The translations under genes and the position numbers were made by a program. A DNA stretch of 64,000 nucleotides from Desulfonatronum thiodismutans (GTDB lineage Bacteria > Desulfobacterota > Desulfovibrionia > Desulfovibrionales > Desulfonatronaceae): positions 1 to 64,000 of the forward strand of contig NZ_JPIK01000011.1 of assembly GCF_000717475.1 (NCBI RefSeq), read 5' to 3'. Shown here one piece after another: positions 41,388-50,444 of the stretch (position 1 is its first letter; each line of letters starts with the position of its first letter). The notes under the pieces are model-generated. The model was not told the origin of the DNA and made no database searches. It saw only the letters and a program-made list of their open reading frames with translations.

Positions 41388-42605
41388 TCAGCCAACGTTC
41401 CGCTTCTTCCGATACTTGGACAGCCAGGCGTTGAGCCGTGGCTCCTGGCCTTGGAGTTTAGGTTCGTAGAAGCGGAGGTTGACTTCGGCGGGGAGGTAGT
41501 CCTGTTCCACCCAGGCGTCGGGGTAGGCGTGGGGGTATTTGTAGCCGCGACCGTAGCCCCATTCCTTTTGCAAGGCCGAGGAGGCGTTGCGCAGGTGCAG
41601 GGGGACGGGCCGGGGGCCGTGGGCGCGGATTTCTTTCTGGGCCGCCAAGTAGGCGGCATAGGTGGCGTTGCTTTTGGGGGCCAGGGAAAGATAGACGGTG
41701 GTTTCGGCCAAGGGGATGAAGCCTTCGGGCATGCCCACGAATTCCACGGCCTGCTGGCAGGCCACGGCCAGGCTCAGGGCCTGGGGATCGGCCAAGCCGA
41801 CGTCTTCGGAGGCCGAAAGGATCAGGCGACGGCAGATGAAGCGGGGGTCTTCGCCGCTTTCCAGGAGGCAGGCCAGGTAGTAGAGGGCCGCGTCAGGGTC
41901 GCTGCCGCGAATGGACTTGATCAGCGCGGAGGCCAGCTCGTAGTGGGAGTCGCCCTCCCGGTCCCCGCGCAGAACCACTTCGGGCAAGGCTTGCCGCAGC
42001 TTGTCCTCGGCCCATTTTTCCGGCGACAATTCCGCGGTCAGCTCCAGAAGGTTGAACAGGCTCCGCGCGTCGCCATTGGATAAACCGGCAAGAATTTCCA
42101 GGCTGGTCTCGGGGATGGCGGCCCCGAGGCTTTGTGCTCCGCGCTTGGCCAGGGTGGTCAATTCCTGGCGGTTCAGCGGCCGCAGGCGCAGGACATGCAT
42201 GCGCGAAAGCAGTTGCTTGGTCACGCTGAAGGACGGGTTTTCCGTGGTGGTGGCCAGCAGGGTGACTTCTCCGCTTTCCAGGATAGGCAGGAAGAAATCC
42301 TGCTGGGCCTTGGAAAACCGATGCAGTTCATCCAGTACCAGGATTTCCATGTTCTCCAGCTTCTTGCGCAGATTGGCCAGCCCCACTTCCGGCGCGCTCA
42401 GACGCAAATAGGGCTGGTTGCGGGAAGTGGCCAAAAGCAGGGCCAGGGTGGATTTACCGCAGCCCGGAGGGCCGAAAAGCAGCAGGCTGGGCATGCGCTT
42501 GGCCTGAAACAGGGCTTGCAGCCTGATCCGTAAATGATCCTGGCCGACGAAATCTTCCAGTTTGGTCGGGCGAATGGCCGCGGCCAGGGGCTGTTGAAAG
42601 CTCAT
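41388..42605 (-). CDS. rarA: Replication-associated recombination protein RarA (AAA ATPase)
   Basis: A 405-residue RarA/MgsA/WRNIP1-type AAA+ ATPase acting at stalled replication forks. It opens with LAAAIRPTKLEDFVGQDHL. Walker A is LLFGPPGCGKST (45-53), Walker B is EILVLDELHRFSKAQQD, and sensor 1 is TLLATTTENPSF. The C-terminal part GYGRGYKYPHAYPDAWVEQD and LPAEVNLRFYEP is diagnostic of the family. It overlaps the upstream zinc-ribbon gene by 4 bp. Confidence 0.95.
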   Translation of the reverse strand: MSFQQPLAAAIRPTKLEDFVGQDHLRIRLQALFQAKRMPSLLLFGPPGCGKSTLALLLATSRNQPYLRLSAPEVGLANLRKKLENMEILVLDELHRFSKAQQDFFLPILESGEVTLLATTTENPSFSVTKQLLSRMHVLRLRPLNRQELTTLAKRGAQSLGAAIPETSLEILAGLSNGDARSLFNLLELTAELSPEKWAEDKLRQALPEVVLRGDREGDSHYELASALIKSIRGSDPDAALYYLACLLESGEDPRFICRRLILSASEDVGLADPQALSLAVACQQAVEFVGMPEGFIPLAETTVYLSLAPKSNATYAAYLAAQKEIRAHGPRPVPLHLRNASSALQKEWGYGRGYKYPHAYPDAWVEQDYLPAEVNLRFYEPKLQGQEPRLNAWLSKYRKKRNVG

Positions 42606-43414
42606 CGCCCCTCCTTGTGATCGCCGGGGGAGGGTGGCTCGGTACCGTCGCCACCATCTGGGCTTGGCGGCGACCCGGAGTCGCGAGAGGCAGGAGGCTG
42701 GGCCGCTTCATCCAGTTCCGGAAGGACCACCTCTACTTCGGAAAAATCGTAGGCAATATCCCCGACCACCTCGACGTCATCCTGTTCGCGCTCGTCGCCC
42801 GTTCCCACGGGACCGCGCTCCTCGCCAACCGGCTCGGGTAAATAGTCCTGGGGAAGCAGGTCCTGGGGCAATTCGATCTCCCAGACCGGCAGTTCCTCTT
42901 CGGTGGTTTTGGCTTCTTCGGAGAAATCGGGTTTTGTGTCGCCGTCTTGGTAAAATGCTGTCGTATCGGCATCATCCACTGACACGACCTCAGCCTGGAA
43001 GAGGTCGGCTTCAAGGGGAGTATCGTCCGCCACATCCGGCTCGATCCGTGTGCCTGAGGGTGCGACCTCGAAATTATCCTGGGCCGACGCGGCAACGGAA
43101 ACAGCGGGGGTATCTTCCGATTGCACGGACTCTTCAGGCGGCGACAAGTCAAAATCCGAGGTTTGTTCGTCAAAAGCGAAGAGTTCGGCGGCCTCAACAT
43201 CCAGTTCGAAATCCATCGGCTCCGGGACTGTTGAAGTCTCCGGTTCCACCACTGCCTCCGGCGGTTCAGAGGCGGATTCGGGCAGCCACTCATGTCCGGC
43301 TGATTGGAGCCAATTCAGGTTCAGGGCAGAGCGAATCGACTGCCAGTCGTAGCCGCACTTGGGACAGGTCGCCAGGTGATCAAAACTGGTGTGCTTGCAT
43401 TTGGGACAGTACAT
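42602..43414 (-). CDS. Acidic protein with N-terminal zinc ribbon
   Basis: A 270-residue protein. The first 25 residues (MYCPKCKHTSFDHLATCPKC) form a CxxC...CxxC zinc ribbon. The rest is highly acidic and rich in Pro, Ser, Glu and Asp, and is probably disordered. No membrane segment is seen. It is translationally coupled to rarA (ATGA overlap). The function is unknown; it may be an adaptor. Its composition resembles the linker in the zinc-ribbon/Yip1 protein at 36609-37634. Confidence 0.72.
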   Translation of the reverse strand: MYCPKCKHTSFDHLATCPKCGYDWQSIRSALNLNWLQSAGHEWLPESASEPPEAVVEPETSTVPEPMDFELDVEAAELFAFDEQTSDFDLSPPEESVQSEDTPAVSVAASAQDNFEVAPSGTRIEPDVADDTPLEADLFQAEVVSVDDADTTAFYQDGDTKPDFSEEAKTTEEELPVWEIELPQDLLPQDYLPEPVGEERGPVGTGDEREQDDVEVVGDIAYDFSEVEVVLPELDEAAQPPASRDSGSPPSPDGGDGTEPPSPGDHKEGR

Positions 43415-43455
43415 GGGGCGGACTCGCGGGATGATATGGATTTAACTTGGGACAC

Positions 43456-44232
43456 TCAGGGTTCTGGCAGGCCGCTCTGGGTCCGCCAGTAACATAGCCC
43501 GAGGCAGAGCAGAGCGGCGGTTTCCCAGCGCAGGGTGGACCGGCCCAGGGAGCGGGGCAGGTAGCCGTTGTCGATAAAGACTTGTGCCTCACCCTCGGCC
43601 AATCCGCCTTCCGGTCCGAAAACCAGGAGCACGGGGCCGGAGTCAGGAAGTTGGCCCGGATCAAACAGATCGCTCGGAGAAACACTTTCCCAGATCAAAA
43701 ATTTCCCGATCTCCGGACCTGCCTGGGACCAATCCTGGATAGAAGCTTGATGAGCCCAGCTGGAGCACAAGCTGATCACCTCGTCGGGTCCCCCGGCAAC
43801 GGTGGAGATTGTGGGCAGCCAGGGATTGCCGCATTGCTTGGCCGCATTGATCATGTGATCGACCCAGCTCTCCTTGGGTTGATCCGGAACCTTTCCTTGA
43901 CTGCGCGAGGCTTGCCAAAAAATCAACCCCGCGGCCCCCAGTTCCACGGCTTTTTCCAATATCCACCCACGACGCGAAGCCTTGTTCCAACCCATGGCCA
44001 AATGGATTTCCCGTCGTGGACGCGGAAGCCGTTGCTGAGAGAGAAGGTCCAGGCGGGCTGTTTTCCGGGTCACGGTCCGCACGATGAAATCACCGATCCT
44101 CCCATGTCCATCGAAAAGGCGTACGGTGGTTCCCGGACGAGCGCGCAAGACGGTGAGCAGGTGATGGGCTTCCGGTCCTTCTAATTGGAACGGCTCTCGC
44201 CATTGTTCCGGGGCCAGGTAGAGAGATTTCAC
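43456..44232 (-). CDS. rsmE: 16S rRNA (uracil-1498-N3)-methyltransferase
   Basis: A 258-residue RsmE. The N-terminal PUA-like part reads EAHHLLTVLRARPGTTVRLF. The SPOUT knot at the C-terminus has LVFGPEGGLAEGEAQVF then LPRSLGRSTLRWETAALLCL, the AdoMet-binding trefoil. It methylates U1498 in the ribosomal decoding region. WNKASRRGWILEKAVELGA is also typical. It lies 21 bp after the gcvT stop on the same strand. Confidence 0.93.
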   Translation of the reverse strand: MKSLYLAPEQWREPFQLEGPEAHHLLTVLRARPGTTVRLFDGHGRIGDFIVRTVTRKTARLDLLSQQRLPRPRREIHLAMGWNKASRRGWILEKAVELGAAGLIFWQASRSQGKVPDQPKESWVDHMINAAKQCGNPWLPTISTVAGGPDEVISLCSSWAHQASIQDWSQAGPEIGKFLIWESVSPSDLFDPGQLPDSGPVLLVFGPEGGLAEGEAQVFIDNGYLPRSLGRSTLRWETAALLCLGLCYWRTQSGLPEP

Positions 44233-44253
44233 GGCTTGACGCGGAAAGGTCGC

Positions 44254-45330
44254 CTAAAGCTTTATTCGGGCGGTTCCCTGGGTGTAAAAAGGCAGGGTAG
44301 TTCGCCGCGCGGTCAACTCGGCCTTCCCGGTCCGGATCAGGAACTCCGGTTCCTCGGCCAACCGTTCGTTCACGTAGGCCAGGGCCACGGCGTGTCCCAG
44401 GGACGGGGCGAAGCTGCCGCTGGTGACCCGGCCGCATACGTCTCCGGACGCACCATAGACCATGTCTCCATGGCGAGCGCTGCGTCGTCCGGGGATGAGC
44501 AGCGGAGTCAGGCGCTCCCGAACGTCCAACTGACGCCCTTTGCCCACATAAGAAGCAGGGGAGGTGAGCAGGGCGGCGTACCCGGCCTCGGCCGGAGTGT
44601 GGTGCTCGTCCAGGTCCTGGCCGTACAGCGGCAGGCCCAATTCCAGGCGCAGAGTGTCCCGGGCCCCGAGTCCGGCTGGAAGCACCCGGTCGTCTCGCAG
44701 GCAGGCTTCCCAGAACGCAAGCGCCGACGATGACGGAAGATAGATTTCATACCCCAGTTCCCCGGTGTACCCGGTACGGCTGACCAGAACTTCCTCGCCC
44801 TGAAACAGCAGCTTGCGGAAGGAAAAATACCCTAAATTCCGCCAGTCTCCGGGCACGACGCCTTGCAACACTTCCAGGGAAAGCGGACCTTGCAGGTCGA
44901 TCTTCGCGGTCTGTCCGGAAACGTCCTCCAAGGCCACCGCGGACGGCAAGAGGCTCTCGAGCCATTCCCGGTCATGGTCGATTCGGGCGGCGTTGACTAC
45001 GAGCAGAAAACGGGCCTGCTCCAACCGGTAGATGATCAGATCGTCCAGAATTCCTCCGTCCTGGTTCAGGAGAAAACCATACCCGGCCCTGCCTGGACGC
45101 AGTTTGTGAAGGTTGTGGGTCACGACGCGTCCCAGAGCTTCCTCCGCGTCCTCTCCGGAGATGAGGAATTCGCCCATGTGGCAGATATCGAACACGGAAG
45201 CCTTTTTTCGGGTCTGTTCATGCTCAGCCAAAATTCCGGGGCCGTACTGCACGGGCATTTCCCATCCGGCGAACGGGACCATCCGGCCCTGATGGTCCAA
45301 GTGCCATGCATGCAACGGTGTCTTATGCAT
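44254..45330 (-). CDS. gcvT: Aminomethyltransferase (glycine cleavage T protein)
   Basis: A 358-residue GcvT: the T protein that transfers the aminomethyl carbon to tetrahydrofolate. Visible are [28 protein letters not shown] (catalytic Asp near the N-terminus), [31 protein letters not shown], and [20 protein letters not shown]. The ATG at 45330 overlaps the previous stop by one base. No gcvH or gcvP is beside it, so the other glycine cleavage genes must be elsewhere. Confidence 0.94.
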   Translation of the reverse strand: MHKTPLHAWHLDHQGRMVPFAGWEMPVQYGPGILAEHEQTRKKASVFDICHMGEFLISGEDAEEALGRVVTHNLHKLRPGRAGYGFLLNQDGGILDDLIIYRLEQARFLLVVNAARIDHDREWLESLLPSAVALEDVSGQTAKIDLQGPLSLEVLQGVVPGDWRNLGYFSFRKLLFQGEEVLVSRTGYTGELGYEIYLPSSSALAFWEACLRDDRVLPAGLGARDTLRLELGLPLYGQDLDEHHTPAEAGYAALLTSPASYVGKGRQLDVRERLTPLLIPGRRSARHGDMVYGASGDVCGRVTSGSFAPSLGHAVALAYVNERLAEEPEFLIRTGKAELTARRTTLPFYTQGTARIKL

Positions 45331-47084
45331 CACGAACCCTTTTTCTCTTTTTCCGGCGCGGAGTCGCGTGACTCCGGTCGTTGTTTGTGAATGCCGCGTA
45401 GCTCGTCCACCAATCCTACCAGCCGACGAAATTGGGTCTTGACCCGCAGTCCGTAGGCACTGGCTTCGTCGTCCTTAAGCTGTACGTAACGTTTGTTCAG
45501 ATAGGCATTGCCCAGAACCCGTTGACACAAGTTGACGACCCGTTCCATCAGGCTTCCGAAGTACGGATGGATCTCGAATTTGAAATCCTGGAGGATGTCA
45601 TTCATCTGTTGGAGCATGTCCAGCCAGGAGAGGGGCTGGCCTTTGCGGGAGCGCTGGGTCAAATCTTCCAGAATGCGGACTTTGCGGGCCTGCCGGATGT
45701 AGGAATACTGCGACCAGACGTCGGTGTACAGTCCCTGGTGTTGCTTGAAGACGTCCAAATTACCCTGCTCAAAGAGATAGCCGTCCAAAACCTTGACCAC
45801 TCCGGAGTAGAACTCGTCGCTGTATCCGATGATCCTGCGCTGGTGCTTGGACAACCAGGCAAACAGAAATTTCAGCCGTTTTTCGTGGGTGTCCGTGTTT
45901 TCCACGACTTCCAGCTTCTTGAAGCGAATCGACCCGGCGAACTCGCCCTTGACGATGTCGTTCAGCTTCAGAAGCATGTTGGAAATGTCCTTGATCACGT
46001 TAGCTTCACAGCAGACCTCGCCAGACAGGGGGTGGATGATCTCCTGGCGCAAAACGGAAAGCGCCCGGTCCTGCCGGACGTTGTTCCGGTCGTAGCGATG
46101 CTGGCGATAGGTCACCCGCAGGATGACGACGTGTTTTTTAGCGTCGACAAAAGCTCCCAGGTCTCCAAGATGATTGATCAGTTCCACTTGGTCGGAATCG
46201 ACTCGGACCAGGGCGACTTTGTCCACTTGCGGATAGGATTTGGATTGCGGGCTGGTGTACAGGGTGGTGATGGTCCGATCCGATTGACCCAAAACCCGGA
46301 CCAAAAAATCCTCGCTCAATTTGAACAGCCGTCGCGCGAACAGCGCGGAGGAGGTCCTGCGCTCCGAAACAATAGGGAAGCCGTACAATTCCATGAGAAA
46401 TTGATAGACGAAATTGCGGTGATATTCGTAACAGCGATTGTCGCCGACCTTGAACTTGCCGATGCGCAAGCCGAAGCGTTTCAGTTCGCTGTCCAGGTCC
46501 GAGGGGAAGGACGCGTTGATGCCGGAAAAAATGAACGGCCCCTGGGAAAGCTGGGAGAAAACATGCCCGCGCTCCATGCGCAAAAGAAAGGAGAGAACCC
46601 GCGGATAATGCTCCAGGGCGGTCAGGTCCCGCTCGGAAAAATAATACTGAAACTCGTCGTGCATCTGTCTGGGCAGGCGACTTTGAAAAGCCAACTGATT
46701 TTGGCGGGAGATCTGAATTTCCAGAGGGCAAACGGTCTGGTCGCCCTGGTCCAGGTGCTCGAAAGGGGAGTGGAGGATGTCGAATTGAAAGATTTCCTGG
46801 AAATAGGAAAGGGGTCTGGCGAGGGCCACCAGGCTGAACCCGGGCAGGTGCTTGTACTCGAAGATATCTACGTCAAAGGAAGGTAGGAGTTCCCTGGCTT
46901 CGACAAGAGGGTAGTTGGCCGTTTCAAAATAAGGTTTAATCAAGCAATACTTGATATGCACCATATCCAGAAAACGGCGCAATTCAGAAAGGGTGCCGAA
47001 CTCCGGAAGGCCTTTGAACGTCCAAGGATCGGCCCAGGCAATATCCTGGACTTGAGAAAACGCCTGCTCCCAGATAATACTCAT
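45330..47084 (-). CDS. Large soluble protein of unknown function
   Basis: A 584-residue protein with no signal peptide or membrane segment. Recognisable stretches are WADPWTFKGLPEFGTLSELR, RVTYRQHRYDRNNVRQDRAL, and a helical C-terminus KYRIRQ-type region with HQGLYTDVWSQYSYIRQARK. Charged helices dominate the last third. I do not recognise a family. The ATG at 47084 is preferred over a start 42 codons upstream, which lies in a weakly coding stretch. gcvT starts at its stop codon, so the two are translationally coupled. Confidence 0.78.
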   Translation of the reverse strand: MSIIWEQAFSQVQDIAWADPWTFKGLPEFGTLSELRRFLDMVHIKYCLIKPYFETANYPLVEARELLPSFDVDIFEYKHLPGFSLVALARPLSYFQEIFQFDILHSPFEHLDQGDQTVCPLEIQISRQNQLAFQSRLPRQMHDEFQYYFSERDLTALEHYPRVLSFLLRMERGHVFSQLSQGPFIFSGINASFPSDLDSELKRFGLRIGKFKVGDNRCYEYHRNFVYQFLMELYGFPIVSERRTSSALFARRLFKLSEDFLVRVLGQSDRTITTLYTSPQSKSYPQVDKVALVRVDSDQVELINHLGDLGAFVDAKKHVVILRVTYRQHRYDRNNVRQDRALSVLRQEIIHPLSGEVCCEANVIKDISNMLLKLNDIVKGEFAGSIRFKKLEVVENTDTHEKRLKFLFAWLSKHQRRIIGYSDEFYSGVVKVLDGYLFEQGNLDVFKQHQGLYTDVWSQYSYIRQARKVRILEDLTQRSRKGQPLSWLDMLQQMNDILQDFKFEIHPYFGSLMERVVNLCQRVLGNAYLNKRYVQLKDDEASAYGLRVKTQFRRLVGLVDELRGIHKQRPESRDSAPEKEKKGS

Positions 47085-47107
47085 GGCGAGAAGGGCGTTT
47101 GACCGTG

Positions 47108-47326
47108 ATGGAGAAAAAAGAGGCGCTTCAACTGCTTCATTCTCATGTGCCTTCCATGCAATTCGTATACATTTTGAAAGATTATCCGAGTTTTTGTCAA
47201 AAAACAACATGCGGTCGTGCCACTTGCAGGGCCTATTTGTCCTCCCAGCTGGCCGGCCTAGAACACAAACTCAATAAAGTCATATTTTTCAATTTTTTAA
47301 ATCTAAGACTTAAAGCTAAAGATTAA
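47108..47326 (+). CDS. Possible small cysteine-containing protein
   Basis: A 72-residue frame beginning MEKKEALQLLHSHVPSMQFV and continuing ILKDYPSFCQKTTCGRATCR. The cysteines at C-x4-C-x4-C spacing and the regular composition suggest a real protein, but the ribosome binding site is weak and I know no family. It lies in the divergent gap between the large unknown gene and the acyltransferase, ending 8 bp before the latter. Confidence 0.4.
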   Translation: MEKKEALQLLHSHVPSMQFVYILKDYPSFCQKTTCGRATCRAYLSSQLAGLEHKLNKVIFFNFLNLRLKAKD

Positions 47327-47334
47327 CAAACCGC

Positions 47335-48246
47335 ATGCGCACGATCTTTTATGAAACACTGGCCGCTCTTGGGCAGCACGCTGACTTTCGGCATGTGCAA
47401 GTCATGGGGGCAGGCCTTGGCCGACTGATCTGGGCCGTAGTGCCGTCACGACGCAGGCTGGCCGCGACAGCCATCATGGAGCGTCTGGGGCTGGACACGG
47501 GCCAGGCAAGTGCCGCGGCTCGAAACAGCTTTCTGCACAACGGCCGATCTTTTCTGGAAATCCTGCTGTGTCGGAGGATAGATTGGCGGTTCGTCCGGGA
47601 TCGGTTGATTCTCGATGATCCGGAACTTTTTCACGAAACCCTTAATGAGCTGCGGGGGAGGCCCTGTGTGGCGGCCACGGCGCATCTTGGCGCCTGGGAA
47701 CTTATAAGTGGGTTGCTGCACCTGATAACCCCTCAGGAACACAAGCAAGTGATCGTCAAAGCTACCCACGATCAACACTTGTATTCCGTCATTCGGCGAA
47801 TGCGCAGCCAACCGACGGTGCGTGTCGTCGAACACGAACAGGCCGCGCCCAAGGTCTTGCGCAACTTGAGGAAAAATGGCTTGAGTGGCTTTCTCGTGGA
47901 TCACAATTGCCGGAGGGAAGAAGCGGTTTTTTTGCCGTTTTTGGGACGAGAAGCCGCGGTTAACATCGGCCCGGCTTTACTGGCCTTGCGGGCCAAAGCT
48001 TTGGTTTGGCCCGCTTTTCTGGTTCGTGAGCCTTCGGATAAGTTCCGACTCGTTTGTGAAGCGCCGTTGGACGTCCAGAGCATACCCGGAGATCGTCATG
48101 AAAAAGTGGAAGCCATTGCCCGATTCTACACCCAGGCCGTGGAGCGAATGGTGCGTCGCTATCCGGAACAATGGTTCTGGATGCACCGCCGATGGAAAAC
48201 GCGTCCTGAAGGAGAAGGAACGTACGAGGTGAAGGGCGAGGGATAA
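47335..48246 (+). CDS. LpxL/HtrB-type lipid A acyltransferase
   Basis: A 303-residue lysophospholipid acyltransferase of the LpxL/LpxM family, which adds a secondary acyl chain to Kdo2-lipid A at the inner membrane. The catalytic HxxxxE is HLGAWE (117-122). Further motifs are RNSFLHNGRSFLEIL, NGLSGFLVDHNCRREEAVFL, PFLGREAAVNIGPALLALR and the C-terminal WFWMHRRWKTRP. The N-terminal membrane helix is weak. It stands alone on the plus strand between minus-strand genes. Confidence 0.9.
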   Translation: MRTIFYETLAALGQHADFRHVQVMGAGLGRLIWAVVPSRRRLAATAIMERLGLDTGQASAAARNSFLHNGRSFLEILLCRRIDWRFVRDRLILDDPELFHETLNELRGRPCVAATAHLGAWELISGLLHLITPQEHKQVIVKATHDQHLYSVIRRMRSQPTVRVVEHEQAAPKVLRNLRKNGLSGFLVDHNCRREEAVFLPFLGREAAVNIGPALLALRAKALVWPAFLVREPSDKFRLVCEAPLDVQSIPGDRHEKVEAIARFYTQAVERMVRRYPEQWFWMHRRWKTRPEGEGTYEVKGEG

Positions 48247-48428
48247 GGGGGGGCAAATCCTCAGTGGCACGTTCAAAATAACCCAACACGAATCAAAGTT
48301 TACATAATTTACATTATGGGACACAAATGCAACCATTGAAATCACTTGTTTTCTTTCCGGAAGTCTTCACTTGAAGTTTTGATTTGGCCCTTTCGAGCTT
48401 ATCTTCTCGACGATGGCAATGTGGATCA

Positions 48429-48465
48429 CAAAAAAGCCGCTCGAAAAATTCGAGCGGCTTTTTGC
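48429..48465. terminator. Bidirectional Rho-independent terminator
   Basis: AAAAGCCGCTCG (48432-48443) and CGAGCGGCTTTT (48451-48462) form a perfect 12-bp stem with an AAAAATT loop, with A and T runs on both sides. It lies between the convergent acyltransferase and YHS genes and can end both. Confidence 0.92.
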
Positions 48466-48521
48466 GTAATCTGCACGGCCCCGGATTACGAATCCGCGCA
48501 CCCTGTTTTTCAAACTCGGAA

Positions 48522-48782
48522 CTACTTTCCAGTCTCCAGCTTCTTCAGATACGAATCCCGACATTCATAACTGCAAAAGCAATGCACCGTCTCACCTTCC
48601 TTGATCCGGATGTCGCTGCCCACCGGAACGTATGTCCCACAAACCGGATCCTTGGTCATCACGCCGTTGGCGGCCAGGTTTTCACTTTCCTTTTCCTTGA
48701 CCTCTTTCTTCTTCTGGAGATCCCCGGCCAAAAGCTTGTACAAAATGAAAGCCGCGGCAATAAAAATTAGAAATTTCAGCAT
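48522..48782 (-). CDS. Membrane-anchored YHS/TRASH-like metal-binding protein
   Basis: An 86-residue protein: an N-terminal membrane anchor (KFLIFIAAAFILYKLL), a charged linker, then VMTKDPVCGTYVPVGSDI and HCFCSYECRDSYLKKL. DPVCG with CxxxC is the YHS/TRASH-type metal-binding pattern. It probably binds iron, copper or zinc at the inner membrane. It follows the mrr gene by 10 bp; whether they are functionally linked is unclear. Confidence 0.82.
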   Translation of the reverse strand: MLKFLIFIAAAFILYKLLAGDLQKKKEVKEKESENLAANGVMTKDPVCGTYVPVGSDIRIKEGETVHCFCSYECRDSYLKKLETGK

Positions 48783-48792
48783 AAAAACTCCT

Positions 48793-49755
48793 CTACCCGC
48801 CGTTTCCCGACGTTGCCGGTTCCGGCTTATCTGGTAAATATGCTCGGAAAAAGGCGTAATCGATATCGTAGACCGTACGCGGAACAACGCCGATTTCCTC
48901 TTTCTCCAGCATGGCCACAAGGCGATTCCCATCAATCAGTTCAATAGGCGGCGCTCCTTCCCGAGTCGCCTCCCGCTTCGCGTCTTCAGAAAAAATCCCC
49001 GTCGTGATCATGATCCCTTTATCAGCCCGCCCAAGCATGGCGTTGCGAAGATCTCCGACCTGGGCTCTGGAAACAGTGCCCGTGTATCTCTTGCATTGAA
49101 AAATAACCTTGAATGAAACAAACGGATTCAGTTGCAACACTCCGTATCCATCAACACCACCGTCTTTGCCGTCTGGCGTAACTTCAACTTTTTCAAAGCC
49201 ATAAACGCGAAGCAGATATTTGCAAAATTTTTCAAACCCTTTGGGCGTCATTCTCCGCAGGACGTCCAGAAGCTTCACCTCTTCCATTTCCGTCGGTGCG
49301 TCACCTTGACCGACAAGCGGGTCGTCGCACTCTGCTTCGGGCGGCTTGGCGGAGATATCTTCCTGAGTCTCCGAAGCACATGAAGCACCTTGCTCTTTCG
49401 CTTTTCTTCTTTGGGTATGAATGTTCACCCACTTCTTGAATATGTCTCGTCCTTCTGCTTCGGTCAGCCTCGTCTTCTTTCCTCGTTCGGTCAGCGTCCA
49501 GATGCCTCTCCTGGCGGAACTGATCAACCCTTCCCAAACGAGATATTGACGTGCCCAGCAGACCTGATTGTGGAACCGAGCAATGCCTGATTCCGTCAAC
49601 TCCTCTTTTTTCGCATCCGGAACACCGCATCTTTGCGCGATCAAATCCGAGGCCTCCTGGGGCGTTGCGGTATCGCCAAGCTCTCGGAGCGCATCCAGTA
49701 GTGGTCCCATCCACTGGACAAATTCCGCTTTACGCTTCTTCTTGTCGGTGTTCAC
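48793..49755 (-). CDS. mrr: Mrr-type type IV restriction endonuclease
   Basis: A 320-residue Mrr. The N-terminal winged-helix (Mrr_N) part reads YLVWEGLISSARRGIWTLTE. The C-terminal PD-(D/E)xK nuclease has GFEKVEVTPDGKDGGVDGYG (Asp202) and FKVIFQCKRYTG (Gln220-x-Lys222). Mrr cuts DNA with foreign methylation. It lies in the core half, outside the island, but complements the type I system at 12298-18829. Confidence 0.92.
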   Translation of the reverse strand: MNTDKKKRKAEFVQWMGPLLDALRELGDTATPQEASDLIAQRCGVPDAKKEELTESGIARFHNQVCWARQYLVWEGLISSARRGIWTLTERGKKTRLTEAEGRDIFKKWVNIHTQRRKAKEQGASCASETQEDISAKPPEAECDDPLVGQGDAPTEMEEVKLLDVLRRMTPKGFEKFCKYLLRVYGFEKVEVTPDGKDGGVDGYGVLQLNPFVSFKVIFQCKRYTGTVSRAQVGDLRNAMLGRADKGIMITTGIFSEDAKREATREGAPPIELIDGNRLVAMLEKEEIGVVPRTVYDIDYAFFRAYLPDKPEPATSGNGG

Positions 49756-49859
49756 TCTTTTCAGTCTCTTTTATGGAGAGGTAGGGCCCGCCCCAAGCCG
49801 AATTCATTACGAGGTCGATCCTGAAAAATCAAACTTATTCCCCGGAATGAGCCTTTTCC

Positions 49860-50366
49860 TTACTGATGAATCCGGCACCCGCGGACTTGAAAGGATAAGC
49901 GGGCAAGCGCCTCGGAAAGCCTTGTTCCGTCGGGAAAGACGAGTTCCGGGGCGATATCGTGCAAGGGAACGAGGACGAATGCTCTTTCACGAAGGCGCGG
50001 ATGCGGAAGGGTCAGTTCAGGAGATTCGCGACGTTGTGAGCCGAAAAGCAGCAGATCCAGGTCAACAATCCGCGGGCCTTTGTCCTGCTCGCGCACCCGT
50101 CCCATCCGGTCTTCGATTTGAAGGAGCGTTCGCAGGAGTTCCTGAGCCGTCCAGGTCGGCCCGCAGTCCAGGGAGACGACCTGATTGGCGAACCAAGGCT
50201 GGTCCCGGAGGTCCTGGGGTTCCGTGAAATAGACGGGAGAACATGGCCCGAGTCGGGCCTCATGCAGGTCGTTCAGATAGTCGCGGGCTTGCCGCAAATT
50301 GTCTTCCGGATCTCCAATATTCGACCCCAGACTGATGAACGCCCGCGTGATTCGGGATTGCGTCAT
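49860..50366 (-). CDS. folK: 2-amino-4-hydroxy-6-hydroxymethyldihydropteridine pyrophosphokinase
   Basis: A 168-residue HPPK of folate synthesis, transferring pyrophosphate from ATP to the pterin. It shows AFISLGSNIGDPEDNLRQAR, then YFTEPQDLRDQPWFANQVVS, GPRIVDLDLLLFGSQ (the D-x-D metal site) and LPHPRLRERAFVLVPLHDIA. Complete length. It stands between mrr and dapL on the same strand. Confidence 0.95.
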   Translation of the reverse strand: MTQSRITRAFISLGSNIGDPEDNLRQARDYLNDLHEARLGPCSPVYFTEPQDLRDQPWFANQVVSLDCGPTWTAQELLRTLLQIEDRMGRVREQDKGPRIVDLDLLLFGSQRRESPELTLPHPRLRERAFVLVPLHDIAPELVFPDGTRLSEALARLSFQVRGCRIHQ

Positions 50367-50397
50367 GCCCGCACGTGAAGACTGATTTCGATCAATT

Positions 50398-50431
50398 CAA
50401 AAAAGAAAGGGGAGAACGTCATGTTCCCCCC
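50398..50431 (-). terminator. Probable terminator of dapL
   Basis: On the minus strand GGGGGGAAC (50423-50431) pairs with GTTCTCCCC (50409-50417) around an ATGAC loop, followed by TTTCTTTTTTG. It lies just past the dapL stop and before folK. Confidence 0.68.
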
Positions 50432-50444
50432 TCCCCTGCCATTA

